Below, in pieces: positions 7,129 to 15,530 of a DNA stretch of 20,234 nt. Origin of the DNA: Caldifarciminota bacterium. Lineage in GTDB: Bacteria; Hydrothermota; Tepidihabitantia; B3-TA06; JALVRC01. The stretch covers positions 1 to 20,234 of the forward strand of contig JALVRC010000021.1 of assembly GCA_027025255.1 (NCBI GenBank). The letters are read 5' to 3'. A program made the translations under genes and the position numbers. Below the pieces are notes generated by a model. It saw only the letters and a program-made list of their open reading frames with translations, did not search any database and was not told the origin of the DNA. The stretch's first letter is position 1. Every line of letters starts with the position of its first letter.

Positions 7129-9730
7129 GTTTGTCCCTTTTGGTAAAGCACTAATAGATGTGATATTTGAAAAAATCGGAAATGAGGAAGACCTTTTAAA
7201 AACCTGTATTGTTTTACCAACAAGAAGAGCTGTTTTTCTTTTAAAACAAAAATTTAAAATGAATAGAAGGCCAGGTATTATTCCATACATTTTTTCAATA
7301 GATGATTTTGTATCCTTTCTATACAGAAAGAAAAGTTTTAAGAAAGATGCTGATAAAAACGATTTATTACTTGGTATATATGCTATGAGTTCAAATAGAA
7401 TAAAGAAATTCTTTTCAATAGATGCATTTCTTTCTGTGGGAACAAAGTTTCTTAATGCATGCGAATCAATAGATATGGCACTTAAGGATATTTCCAGAGA
7501 AGATGTTGAGGGCGAGAGAGGTTATATAAGATTCATTCCCGATATTATTAAGGCATTAAAACTTTTTCTTGAACACTATGAACTTACTTATAGAGGCGAT
7601 AAGTATAGACATCTTGCAGAAAAAGGGGTGGAAATTGATTTCAAAACAGTTCTTTTTGCTGGTATAAACTTTTCAACTATTGCTGAACAGAAAATTCTTA
7701 AGGAAATAGACAGAAAGACAGAAACGATTGTTTTTTTTCAGCTGGACAAAAGAACAAGTATACAGTTTGGAGGAGATGTTGTAAAGAACTTAAAAAGAAA
7801 TAGTAAACCGGAGGACTTTTCGCATGTAAAGGTATTTGGATTTCCTGATAGGCAGACAGAATTTGCAAGTGTTGCAAATTTTTTAGACAAGACGGATGGA
7901 AAGGATACAGCCATAGTTTTACCAGAAGAAGATGCGATTATCCCTTTACTGCATAGTTTATCCCAAACAGATAACATATTCAACATAACAATGGGATATC
8001 CCATGAAAAGAAACATCTTCTATCACTTAATAGAGTTATTTTTAGAGGCTGTTGAATTCTTAAATGATAATTTAATTGAAAAAACATATATTGTAAATAT
8101 CTTTACTCACCCTCTTATAAAGAATGGATTACTTGATGACAGAGAGACAAATAGAATAGCTGCTCAAAGCATTGTAAAACAGATGAGGGCTTCTTATGAT
8201 AACTTTATAGATATTAGCGATTGTAAGATGAGGTTTAAAAATCTTTTTGAGCAACATATCTTTGAATCCGTTAAAAACATTTTAAAGGCTATTTCTAATG
8301 CTAAGACTATTAAGGATTTAACTGTGATTATAAAGGATTTTTTGCTTTCTATCTATAATAATAAAAATCTTTTTGTCTACCCCTTAAATAGAACCTTTTT
8401 CATGAACATTATATCTTTTCTTACAAAGAGCGAACAGGGAATTTTTGCAAATGAGCAATATAATACGATTGTCCTTATTAAGATTTTTAAACATCTCTTT
8501 GAAGGCGAAAGAATTGCCTTTAAAGGAGAGCCTTTTAAAGGAATACAGATTATGGGAGCTCTTGAGACAAGGGCTCTGGCATTTAAAAAAATAATTGTAC
8601 TTGATGTTAATGAAGGAACAATACCTGCTTCCTATAGTTATGATCAGGTTTTACCTTCATATAAAAGAAAGGAATTGGGTATTCCTGATTATAAAGATAG
8701 AGAAAATATTACAAGACTTAATTTCTTTTCTTCCATCTTAAATGCTAAAGAAGTTTTTCTTTTGTATACAGAAGAGGAAGAGAGTGTAAGGAGTAGATAC
8801 ATAGAACAGATACTATGGGAACAGGAGAAAAGAGGAAAGGGGAAAGAAGCGAAAAGTATAGGTATGGTTCTCAGTTTAAAGAAAAAGGATATAGTGATAG
8901 AGAAGACAGATGATATTATTAATAAAATGAAAAAAATAAGATTTTCAGCAACAAAGCTTGATACGTTTCTTTCCTGTTCCTTAAAATTTTATTACGCTTA
9001 TATTTTAAATCTTAGAGAGATAGACGAGAAAAAAGAGGCTTCTTATAAGGATGTAGGTAATTTGGTACATAAGTTAATGGAGGAGGTTTATAGAAGGATT
9101 GTAAATAAAGAGATTAAAAATCTTTCTTCTTTAACAAAAGAAGTTTTAGAAAGAAAATTTGATACTATTTTACTTAAGGAAGGGATAGACAGCAAAAAAG
9201 GAGAATGGTATATAATAAAGCAGGTCGTTTTGAAATATTTAAAAAATTTTATAGAGTTAGAAATAGGACAAAAGGCAGAAAATAAAATCGTTGGTGTTGA
9301 GACATGGTTTCAAACAAACATAAAAGGCCTGAATTTTGTTGGTAGAATTGATAGAATAGATAAGGAGAGAGACAGTTATGTTGTATGGGATATAAAAACA
9401 AAAAGAAATATGTATGTTCCGAACATTAATAAATTCAGTCCAACAATGGATAAAAAGAGTTTGAAAAAAGCTATCCATTCTTTACAGTTGCTTCTGTATT
9501 TGATGTTTTTGTATTCAGATAAAAAATATAGAGCCACATCTGTTAAAGCAGGGTATATAAGTATATTTTCAAGGGATAAGCCTTATTTGTATTTTGAGAG
9601 TGATAAGGAGACTATAGAGCGTATAGTTTTAAGGGTTCTTGAAATAATTTTTGAAAGGGAGCCTTTTGTTGCCGAACCTTCTCCTGATACGTGTAGAATC
9701 TGTCCTTTTAAAAATTTGTGTGTTCAGTAA
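7118..9730 (+). CDS. addB: AddB-like helicase-nuclease subunit with Fe-S nuclease domain
   Basis: An 870-residue partner of the AddA-like protein. The N-terminus has VLPTRRA (32-38) where a helicase would carry Walker A, so ATP binding is degenerate, as is common in AddB-like subunits. The middle contains the AddB-like block around 8560-8640 (GALETRALAF then LDVNEGTIPAS). The C-terminus is a PD-(D/E)XK nuclease with GRID745 and D758-I-K760. Four cysteines, C620 (FLSCSLKFYY), C859, C862 and C868 (CRICPFKNLC), reproduce the C-xn-C-x2-C-x5-C arrangement that holds a [4Fe-4S] cluster in AddB nucleases. The expected role is 5'-strand cleavage and recognition of a regulatory hotspot during break resection. 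Gene order here is A then B, whereas Bacillus has B then A. Its TAA stop lies within the 9726-9747 palindrome. Confidence 0.9.
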   Translation: MKVEFVPFGKALIDVIFEKIGNEEDLLKTCIVLPTRRAVFLLKQKFKMNRRPGIIPYIFSIDDFVSFLYRKKSFKKDADKNDLLLGIYAMSSNRIKKFFSIDAFLSVGTKFLNACESIDMALKDISREDVEGERGYIRFIPDIIKALKLFLEHYELTYRGDKYRHLAEKGVEIDFKTVLFAGINFSTIAEQKILKEIDRKTETIVFFQLDKRTSIQFGGDVVKNLKRNSKPEDFSHVKVFGFPDRQTEFASVANFLDKTDGKDTAIVLPEEDAIIPLLHSLSQTDNIFNITMGYPMKRNIFYHLIELFLEAVEFLNDNLIEKTYIVNIFTHPLIKNGLLDDRETNRIAAQSIVKQMRASYDNFIDISDCKMRFKNLFEQHIFESVKNILKAISNAKTIKDLTVIIKDFLLSIYNNKNLFVYPLNRTFFMNIISFLTKSEQGIFANEQYNTIVLIKIFKHLFEGERIAFKGEPFKGIQIMGALETRALAFKKIIVLDVNEGTIPASYSYDQVLPSYKRKELGIPDYKDRENITRLNFFSSILNAKEVFLLYTEEEESVRSRYIEQILWEQEKRGKGKEAKSIGMVLSLKKKDIVIEKTDDIINKMKKIRFSATKLDTFLSCSLKFYYAYILNLREIDEKKEASYKDVGNLVHKLMEEVYRRIVNKEIKNLSSLTKEVLERKFDTILLKEGIDSKKGEWYIIKQVVLKYLKNFIELEIGQKAENKIVGVETWFQTNIKGLNFVGRIDRIDKERDSYVVWDIKTKRNMYVPNINKFSPTMDKKSLKKAIHSLQLLLYLMFLYSDKKYRATSVKAGYISIFSRDKPYLYFESDKETIERIVLRVLEIIFEREPFVAEPSPDTCRICPFKNLCVQ

Positions 9731-9747
9731 AGAGTTAACTCTTGACT
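9726..9747. repeat. 22-bp near-perfect palindrome overlapping a -35 box; candidate operator
   Basis: Ten of eleven base pairs match around a centre between 9736 and 9737; only 9729/9744 is mismatched. The inner 14 bases AAGAGTTAACTCTT are perfect. The right arm contains the -35 hexamer TTGACT, and the left arm covers the addB stop codon. With no loop and no following T-tract it does not look like a terminator. An operator for a dimeric repressor is the simplest reading. Confidence 0.55.
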
Positions 9748-9769
9748 TTCTTTAACGAATGAGTAAAAT
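9742..9769 (+). promoter_or_regulatory. Sigma-70-type promoter for the patatin/Omp85 gene, predicted leaderless
   Basis: The -35 box is TTGACT (9742-9747), followed by a 16-base spacer and the -10 box TAAAAT (9764-9769). The ATG at 9775 begins only 5 bases after the -10 box, so transcription should start at or next to the start codon. No ribosome binding site lies before the ATG, which agrees with a leaderless transcript. Confidence 0.6.
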
Positions 9770-9774
9770 TTTTT

Positions 9775-11877
9775 ATGCGGAGAATCGTGTTGATTTTAAT
9801 ATTTATATTTTCAACCATTCATGCAAAGAAGGTTGCATTGGTATTGAGTGGTGGAGTGGCAAGAGGGCTTGCTCATATTGGGGTATTAAAGGTTTTAAAA
9901 AAGTACAACATTTATCCTGATTTAGTTGTAGGCAATAGTATGGGAGCAATTGTCGGTGGGTTGTATGCAGCAGGGTATTCTCCAGAGGAGCTTGAGTATT
10001 TTGCCCTACATACTGATTGGGCAGTACTTTTTTCGGAAAAAATACCAGAGTCTTATCTTTCTCTTGAAGATAGAAGAAATGCTTATATGTTTCCTTTGAT
10101 GTTCAGGCACCAGTATTTGAATTTTAATATACCTCAGGGGCTTTTAGGCGGGGAGAATATTCTTTTGACATTTGAAAAACTTACAGGAAGAGAATGCTGG
10201 GAAGCTAATTTTGATTTTGATAACCTTAAAACTCCATTTAGAGCTGTTGCAACTGATATTATTACTGGCAAAGAGGTAATAATAAAGAAAGGAAGGCTTT
10301 CAGTAGCAATGCGAGCCTCTTCTTCCCTTCCTGGTATTTTTGATGCTGTTGAAATGGATTCTCTTTTATTGGTTGATGGAGTTGTTGTTGATAACCTTCC
10401 TGTCTCAGTTGCCCGCAAAGAAAGTTCGGATGTTATTATTGCAGTTGATGTTGGTCTTCATATACCATCCATTGGATTTAGCATCTTTGAGATAATATCT
10501 AACACACTTACTGTTATATCAAACAAAGAAGTAATAAAGGCGAGGAAAGAAGCAGACATTTTAGTGTCTCCGTATCTAAAGGATTTTGCTCCTATGGATT
10601 TTTCTGATGCTAAGAACATAATAAAACAGGGAGAGATTGCAGCATTGTCACAGATAGATACCATCTTAAAGATTGTTCCAGTAAAGACCTTAAAATATAG
10701 GAAGAGAGAGATTATTAGGCATGCGTTACCAGTAGCCAACATTAAAATAAGGGGAAACAAGTTTACCTGGACGTGGATTATTAGAAAACTTATACATATA
10801 AAAAGAGGAGATACACTAATTCCTGAACGTATATATAAGGATATGGTGTCTTTGTATAAAACAGGCATATTTAGAAAGGTAGACTATTCAATAGATACCA
10901 TAAAAGGTAGTGGATTAGAGCTTACATATCGTGTTGAAGAAAGGCCAACAGGTATTGTAGGTTTTGGTATAACCTATGACTACCCACATGAATTAACCGC
11001 ATTACTGGGCGTGCATCAAGGTAATATTCTTGGATGGGGGATTAATGCGGAAATGGATCTGGGTATTGGATGGAACAGTTTTAGACAGTTTCTTTTGTCA
11101 AGCTCAGATTTCTTAGGTTTTCCTTTTGGTTTTAGAGTATATTATAAGTCTCTTTATACAGAAAGGAGTTTTTATAAAGAACATGTTTGGGCATATAGTT
11201 TTAGGCAAGAAAGAAGAAAAGCAGGCGCGGAGATAGGTTATGCATCTAAGAATAACAGATTAAGTATTGGATTTGCAAATATGAGTGTGAAAAATGAATT
11301 TCCTTCAAACGTTATAAATCCACCTGCTAATATTATGAGGAGAGTCTTTGCTACATTAAGGCTTGAAGCTGTAAATTTAGACAGGTTGTTCTTACCAACA
11401 AGAGGGTTTTCTCTAAGTGTTAACGGAGGTATAGGTGTTCCAGTAGAATGGTATGGTTATGTAATAACGAATTTGAGGTTTGTATCCACAATGTATACTT
11501 TATCATGGGATACTGAAATAGATTTAAAAATGCTTTATCCTTTTGATAGGGATTTTAATTTTAATGAATTATTTGCTAATAAAGAAGGTTTTGGGTTCTA
11601 CAGGGATGAATTTTACTCATACATATTATTTAATTTTGCTACTGGTCCAAGGATTAAATTGATGAAGATCTTTTCTTCCCCTGTGTATATAAAATTATCC
11701 GGGGTAATTTTTGCAACTGATTTCAAGGATTTTGGTTTTATGAAAAACTATTTTCCTGGAGCAAACGTGTCTTTGGATTATAATTCTCCAATTGGCCCTT
11801 TGAGTTTTGGTCTTGGGTGGTCTTTTAAATACCTTCCCGTTATGTACTTAAGAATAGGTAGTTTTTCCGGGATTTAA
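9775..11877 (+). CDS. Patatin-like phospholipase fused to POTRA and Omp85 beta-barrel (PlpD-like, type Vd)
   Basis: A 700-residue outer-membrane protein. Residues 1-17 form a signal peptide with an RR n-region, a hydrophobic core and an IHA|KK cleavage candidate. The patatin domain spans roughly 18-310, with oxyanion loop SGGVARG (25-31), nucleophile elbow G-N-S55-M-G and catalytic D201 in VDGVVVDNLP (DG-V instead of the commoner DG-G/A). One POTRA-like domain follows (about 320-392), containing IRGNKFTW and YKTGIFRKVDY, and the rest is rich in alternating aromatic strands like a BamA-type 16-strand barrel. Domain order matches PlpD of Pseudomonas aeruginosa, in which the barrel carries the lipase. 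Whether the lipase stays tethered or is released cannot be judged. It starts the operon from the leaderless promoter, and the next gene follows 13 bases later. Confidence 0.92.
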   Translation: MRRIVLILIFIFSTIHAKKVALVLSGGVARGLAHIGVLKVLKKYNIYPDLVVGNSMGAIVGGLYAAGYSPEELEYFALHTDWAVLFSEKIPESYLSLEDRRNAYMFPLMFRHQYLNFNIPQGLLGGENILLTFEKLTGRECWEANFDFDNLKTPFRAVATDIITGKEVIIKKGRLSVAMRASSSLPGIFDAVEMDSLLLVDGVVVDNLPVSVARKESSDVIIAVDVGLHIPSIGFSIFEIISNTLTVISNKEVIKARKEADILVSPYLKDFAPMDFSDAKNIIKQGEIAALSQIDTILKIVPVKTLKYRKREIIRHALPVANIKIRGNKFTWTWIIRKLIHIKRGDTLIPERIYKDMVSLYKTGIFRKVDYSIDTIKGSGLELTYRVEERPTGIVGFGITYDYPHELTALLGVHQGNILGWGINAEMDLGIGWNSFRQFLLSSSDFLGFPFGFRVYYKSLYTERSFYKEHVWAYSFRQERRKAGAEIGYASKNNRLSIGFANMSVKNEFPSNVINPPANIMRRVFATLRLEAVNLDRLFLPTRGFSLSVNGGIGVPVEWYGYVITNLRFVSTMYTLSWDTEIDLKMLYPFDRDFNFNELFANKEGFGFYRDEFYSYILFNFATGPRIKLMKIFSSPVYIKLSGVIFATDFKDFGFMKNYFPGANVSLDYNSPIGPLSFGLGWSFKYLPVMYLRIGSFSGI

Positions 11878-11890
11878 ATAAGGAGGGTGT

Positions 11891-11907
11891 ATGATTGTTA
11901 TAATCAT
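11891..11907 (+). other. Small inverted repeat over the start codon of the lamin-tail gene
   Basis: ATGATT (11891-11896) and AATCAT (11902-11907) are perfect inverted arms around a 5-base loop, so the start codon can pair in the mRNA. GTTATAA (11896-11902) can alternatively pair with TTATAAC (11915-11921). All stems are A+T-rich and weak; a role in translation is only a possibility. Confidence 0.25.
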
Positions 11908-12655
11908 GAGACTTGTTATAACAGAAGTAATGGCTAATCCTTTTGGCTCAACAGGTAAATTAGAGCCAGAAGATAGAAATGAGTATGTTGAGTTGTTTAA
12001 CAACAGTGATAGTACAGTAGATTTAACAGGGTTTCATATTACTGATCTGGATAGTAAGGATACAATTATTGCATGGACAGATGATAAGATACTTTCTTTT
12101 TATCCCGGGGTAAAAATAAATGAGTTAAAGCTGGCACCTTTTTCTTATGCTTTAATAATGGATCCAGAGTATACAGTTGTTGATAGTGCAAAGGGAGGAT
12201 ATTGTCAACCTTACGATATTCCAGAGGGGGTTTTAATAGTTACAGTTGGGAATACAACTATTGGGAATGAATTACAGAATAACGACCCTTTAGTTTTATA
12301 TAACAACGACTCTACCTTTGTAACTACATTTGGAACGCCTTTTGATGATGATGAATTCCCTTATTCTGCTGGTAACGGTCATTCCTGGGAACGTGTGGAT
12401 ATCTTAGGCCCAGATAAAGCTGATAATTGGCTTCCCTCTGTAGATGACGGTCCTACTCCTGGGAGAGAGAACAAGGTAGGGATTGTAGAAACTGTAGATA
12501 AGAGTTTTTCCCTTATTATTGATAAAGAGATTGAAAATATAGGGAAAGTATATGATTTAAGAGGAAGAAGTATTTACAGTAAGGGATCTATGAGGAGCGG
12601 TATCTATTTTTTGAAAACAGAACGAGGTTTTGAACGCTATATATATATTAAATAA
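11891..12655 (+). CDS. Lamin-tail domain protein with T9SS-like C-terminal domain, no signal peptide
   Basis: A 254-residue protein. The lamin-tail domain begins almost at the first residue (LVITEVMANPFG at 8-19, then NEYVELFNNSDSTVDLTGF) and closes with a DGPTPGREN-type end near 186-194. The last ~50 residues (206-254) contain VYDLRGRSIY, a glycine turn, SGIYFLKTERG and a basic IYIK end. This is a short version of the type A sorting domains used by type IX secretion and common in FCB-group bacteria. Such proteins should carry an N-terminal signal peptide, but an in-frame stop (TAA 11879-11881) lies just upstream and the 15 N-terminal residues have no basic n-region. AGGAGG at 11881-11886 supports ATG 11891, with a short 4-base spacing. 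The gene may have lost its leader. It overlaps the end of the convergent pepA by 8 bases. Confidence 0.8.
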   Translation: MIVIIMRLVITEVMANPFGSTGKLEPEDRNEYVELFNNSDSTVDLTGFHITDLDSKDTIIAWTDDKILSFYPGVKINELKLAPFSYALIMDPEYTVVDSAKGGYCQPYDIPEGVLIVTVGNTTIGNELQNNDPLVLYNNDSTFVTTFGTPFDDDEFPYSAGNGHSWERVDILGPDKADNWLPSVDDGPTPGRENKVGIVETVDKSFSLIIDKEIENIGKVYDLRGRSIYSKGSMRSGIYFLKTERGFERYIYIK

Positions 12656-14009
12656 GGCCAGTAATGAGGTAGGTAAGGCTTCTTAGAGGAATACCAGTAG
12701 CTCCTGCATTGATATAAGTTCGTTTCTTACTCCAGATTTCTTTTCCGGCAATGTCAATATGAGTCCAGTGCGATGTTTTTACAAATTCAGATAGAAAAAG
12801 GGCTGCACTGATAGTTGAAACTTTTCCGGCAGAATTCTTTATATCAGCAACATTATTATTTACTTTAAGGAACTCCTTATATTCTTCTATTAAGGGTAGC
12901 TCCCAGAAGAATTCTCCTGTTGTATCCTTTGATTTGACAAGTTTTTTTATTATTTTTTTATCTTTTCCTAAAACAGCAGAATAAAGTTCTCCCAGGATTG
13001 ATATTACTCCTCCTGTTAGTGTGGCTATATCAATTATGTGATCAGGATTCATCTCTTCTGCAAAAGCAAGGGCATCAGCAAGGATTAATCGGCCTTCAGC
13101 ATCACTTGATATGATTTCTACTCGTTTGCCATTGTACATAGTTATAACATCATCAGGTTTTAATGCGTGAGGTGCTGGCATATTTTCTACAAGAGGAGTA
13201 ATTGAGGTTACCTTAATATCAAGATTCAGTTTTGCAGAAATTATTGCCATTCCAGCAGCAACCGCAGCTCCTGCCATGTCTCCTTTCATTCCTCTTCCCC
13301 CATTTCTTTTTAGGTTTATTCCTCCGGAATCAAAACATACACCCTTTCCGATGAAAACAAAGTGTTCTTTATAGGACTCAGGGGTATATGTTAGCACAAG
13401 AAGTCTCTGTGGATGAATACTTCCTTTACCAACATTGTATATTCCACACATGCCCTTTTCTAAGAGTTCGTTTTCTGTAAGTACTTTAGTATCGAGATTT
13501 AAATCCTTTGTTTCTTTACTAACTTCAGAAACAAAATTTTCTGGATAGAGTTCATTCGGAGGGGTGTCTACAAGACGCCTTACAAAGTTTTGTACGTTTG
13601 AAACAGTTTTCCCCATAATTAAGGCTTTTTCAAAGTTTTGAGCATTGATAATCAGGGTTAAGTTCTTTGATTTTGTATAATTATATAGGCTTAATTCAAA
13701 ACCCTCTACAAGCGATTGTACAATAAGGTCCTGTTTTAGCCCTGTTTTTTTAAAAAAGTCAATATCTATAAAAGCTTCTTTTAACCCATTTTTTTCCATT
13801 AATTCAGAAATTTTACCTGATAGTTGTCTTAATTTATCTAATGTAAAGGTGTATAGTTTGCCGAGTCCAATGTATATATTCCATTTTTCATTAAAAGAAA
13901 TATATGATTGAGCCTCTTTACCTTTAAATCCAGGGGGTAGAGATGGCGTGTTTTCTCCTTCAAACATAGGCTTAATAATACAATCCGCACTATTTCCTAT
14001 TTTAATCAT
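12648..14009 (-). CDS. pepA: Leucyl aminopeptidase, M17 family (PepA-like)
   Basis: This cytosolic di-metal aminopeptidase releases N-terminal residues from peptides. All family ligands and catalytic residues are visible in 453 residues: K222 and D227 in GKGVCFDSGG, K234, D244 in MKGDM, and D303, E305, R307 in the signature SSDAEGRL (usual form NTDAEGRL). VDTPPNELYP (148-157) matches the domain-junction block. The first ~140 residues are divergent, as usual for the N-terminal domain. It is slightly shorter than E. coli PepA (about 500 residues). AGGAG at 14016-14020 sits about 6 bases before the ATG. It is the last gene of the minus-strand operon, overlaps the nitroreductase gene by 8 bases and converges with the lamin-tail gene with an 8-base overlap and no visible terminator. 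Confidence 0.95.
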   Translation of the reverse strand: MIKIGNSADCIIKPMFEGENTPSLPPGFKGKEAQSYISFNEKWNIYIGLGKLYTFTLDKLRQLSGKISELMEKNGLKEAFIDIDFFKKTGLKQDLIVQSLVEGFELSLYNYTKSKNLTLIINAQNFEKALIMGKTVSNVQNFVRRLVDTPPNELYPENFVSEVSKETKDLNLDTKVLTENELLEKGMCGIYNVGKGSIHPQRLLVLTYTPESYKEHFVFIGKGVCFDSGGINLKRNGGRGMKGDMAGAAVAAGMAIISAKLNLDIKVTSITPLVENMPAPHALKPDDVITMYNGKRVEIISSDAEGRLILADALAFAEEMNPDHIIDIATLTGGVISILGELYSAVLGKDKKIIKKLVKSKDTTGEFFWELPLIEEYKEFLKVNNNVADIKNSAGKVSTISAALFLSEFVKTSHWTHIDIAGKEIWSKKRTYINAGATGIPLRSLTYLITGLI

Positions 14010-14550
14010 TTTTATCTCCTATGAAAACAACGACTTTGTTTTTACTTAATCTGTTCTTTACTTCTTCTTTTTCTTCTTGGGGGTATCCAAGGGCTATCAT
14101 AGCAATAGGCTTTTGCGCTGGGTTAAGATTAAGAATCCTTTTGACTTTTTTTTCGCTAAACCAGCCAATCCAGCATGAGCCAATATTTTTATCTGTTGCA
14201 GCAAGCACCATATGTTCTCCTGCAATCATAACATCAAGTTCATGATAATCCTTGCCGATTAGTTTTGCTATCCAGTGGACTGGTTTTTTCTCCGCGACAA
14301 GAACTATAATAGTGTCAGCAGAGGCTATAAATTTTAGATATCTGTTCAGTTTTAATGGAGCAGCTTTTGATAGCTTAAATATAGTACTTTTGTTTCTTAC
14401 TACGTAAAATTTCCATGGTTGCAAGTTTTCAGAAGAAGGTGCAAGCCTCCCTGCTTCCAGTATATAATCAATTATCTCTTCTGGAATAGTTTTTTCCCTG
14501 TATGCTCTTATACTTCTTCTTTTTTTTACAAGAGCAAGAAAGTTATCCAT
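14002..14550 (-). CDS. Nitroreductase-family FMN oxidoreductase
   Basis: This 182-residue protein has the short nitroreductase fold. The FMN-phosphate motif RRSIRAY lies at 11-17 and the FMN-contacting PSSENLQPWKF at 38-48. A GSCWIGWF segment and a C-terminal block ending in IAMIALGYP complete the usual pattern. Enzymes of this family use NAD(P)H to reduce nitro compounds, quinones or flavins, and some are dehalogenases or BluB-like; the sequence alone does not give the substrate. The C-terminal tail is lysine-rich. It overlaps tsaB by 8 bases upstream and pepA by 8 bases downstream, so it is translated within the same operon, but its function is not obviously tied to either neighbour. Confidence 0.9.
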   Translation of the reverse strand: MDNFLALVKKRRSIRAYREKTIPEEIIDYILEAGRLAPSSENLQPWKFYVVRNKSTIFKLSKAAPLKLNRYLKFIASADTIIVLVAEKKPVHWIAKLIGKDYHELDVMIAGEHMVLAATDKNIGSCWIGWFSEKKVKRILNLNPAQKPIAMIALGYPQEEKEEVKNRLSKNKVVVFIGDKND

Positions 14551-15148
14551 TTAAATTTCTTTCCGCATCAGTTTTTTTAAGATAAAACGGTTGTGCATAT
14601 TCTACAGGCTTTTTATTCTTTGCCAGAGTATAGAGCAAAAAAGCAGGAGGCAGGCTATTTAGCAAATGTTTATTCTTGATTTGTTCAATCTTTTTATTAA
14701 GTGATTGATGAGCAACAATTCTGTATTTTTGTGATATAGATAGAACTTGATTTATATTACATAGCATATATTTTTTTAAGCCTTTTGAGAACATTCCACA
14801 ATAGAATTCATTTCTATATGCATCAATCAGGATACATATGTCCTCCATCTGTGCATGTGCGTGCCATAGATCAAGGCTATTAATGGGGATTACTCCTGTA
14901 TTTAACATAAGACCTATAGCATTTGCTATATTAACTCCAATCCTTAGAGAAGTAAATTTTCCCGGACCTATGATAACACCTATTTTATTTATTGTTTCAA
15001 TAGAAGGAATGATTTTTTCTATATAAAAAGGAATGTTTTCTATCATTTTATTTTCTATTTCTACAAGTAATTCCTTTTTTCCCTTTTTGTCTCCAATAGA
15101 TATTAAGGAGATGTATGAGGTTGATGTATCAATTCCAAGGAATGCCAT
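14543..15148 (-). CDS. tsaB: tRNA t6A biosynthesis protein TsaB
   Basis: TsaB (YeaZ) is the inactive ASKHA-fold partner of TsaD in the complex that puts threonylcarbamoyl on A37 of ANN-decoding tRNAs. The N-terminal LGIDTSTSYISLI and the GPGKFTSLRIG block (61-71, usual form GPGSFTGLRIG) identify it. At 201 residues it is slightly short for the family but intact. It overlaps tsaE by 20 bases, so the two t6A partners are made together. tsaC/tsaC2 and tsaD are not in the window. Upstream AAGGG is rather far from the ATG (about 12 bases), so coupling to tsaE translation is probable. Confidence 0.92.
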   Translation of the reverse strand: MAFLGIDTSTSYISLISIGDKKGKKELLVEIENKMIENIPFYIEKIIPSIETINKIGVIIGPGKFTSLRIGVNIANAIGLMLNTGVIPINSLDLWHAHAQMEDICILIDAYRNEFYCGMFSKGLKKYMLCNINQVLSISQKYRIVAHQSLNKKIEQIKNKHLLNSLPPAFLLYTLAKNKKPVEYAQPFYLKKTDAERNLNG

Positions 15149-15530
15149 CTATTTCAATTACCCTTTTTACTTCATTTTCAACGTATATACGAATTTTAAT
15201 GTCAGGAATAAGAAAATAATGGAAACGTTCAGGCCACTCAACAAGAACAATTTTTTCTTCCAGGTTGTCAAGTCCAAGAGAGTAAAAATCCTCTTCTCCA
15301 AGCCTATATAAGTCCATATGTATAATTTGTTCATACTCAATTATAATATTAAATGTTGGGCTTGGCACTAAATTTACACCTTCTATAGCCTTTATAATTC
15401 CTCTAATCAAGGTTGTTTTACCAGCTCCAAGTTCTCCATAAACCCCTACTATGTTTCCTTTCTTTATTTTTTTAGAAAGACGAATGCCAAGTGCTTCTGT
15501 TTGTTGAGCAGAGAGTGTTGTTATTTTCAC
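15129..15530 (-). CDS. tsaE: tRNA t6A biosynthesis ATPase TsaE
   Basis: TsaE (YjeE) is the P-loop ATPase that resets the TsaB-TsaD complex during t6A formation. The 133 residues contain Walker A GELGAGKTT (32-40), SPTF (57-60), the switch-like HMDLYRL (71-77) and VEWPER (98-102, E98 being the conserved acidic residue), all characteristic of the family. The start is GTG 15530, which forms a GTGA overlap with the coaX stop. AGAAGG directly abuts the GTG, too close for a standard ribosome site, so translational coupling is likely. Adjacent to tsaB, as in many bacteria. Confidence 0.95.
   Translation of the reverse strand: MKITTLSAQQTEALGIRLSKKIKKGNIVGVYGELGAGKTTLIRGIIKAIEGVNLVPSPTFNIIIEYEQIIHMDLYRLGEEDFYSLGLDNLEEKIVLVEWPERFHYFLIPDIKIRIYVENEVKRVIEIDGIPWN

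Noticed and set aside
9731..9760. Palindrome at the end of addB as a Rho-independent terminator
   Set aside because: The stem is A+T-rich with no loop, and the bases after it are not a T-run; its overlap with the -35 box fits an operator better.
10458..10868. Minus-strand open frame of 136 codons within the patatin/Omp85 gene
   Set aside because: It is antisense to conserved patatin and POTRA sequence and has no ribosome site or domain.
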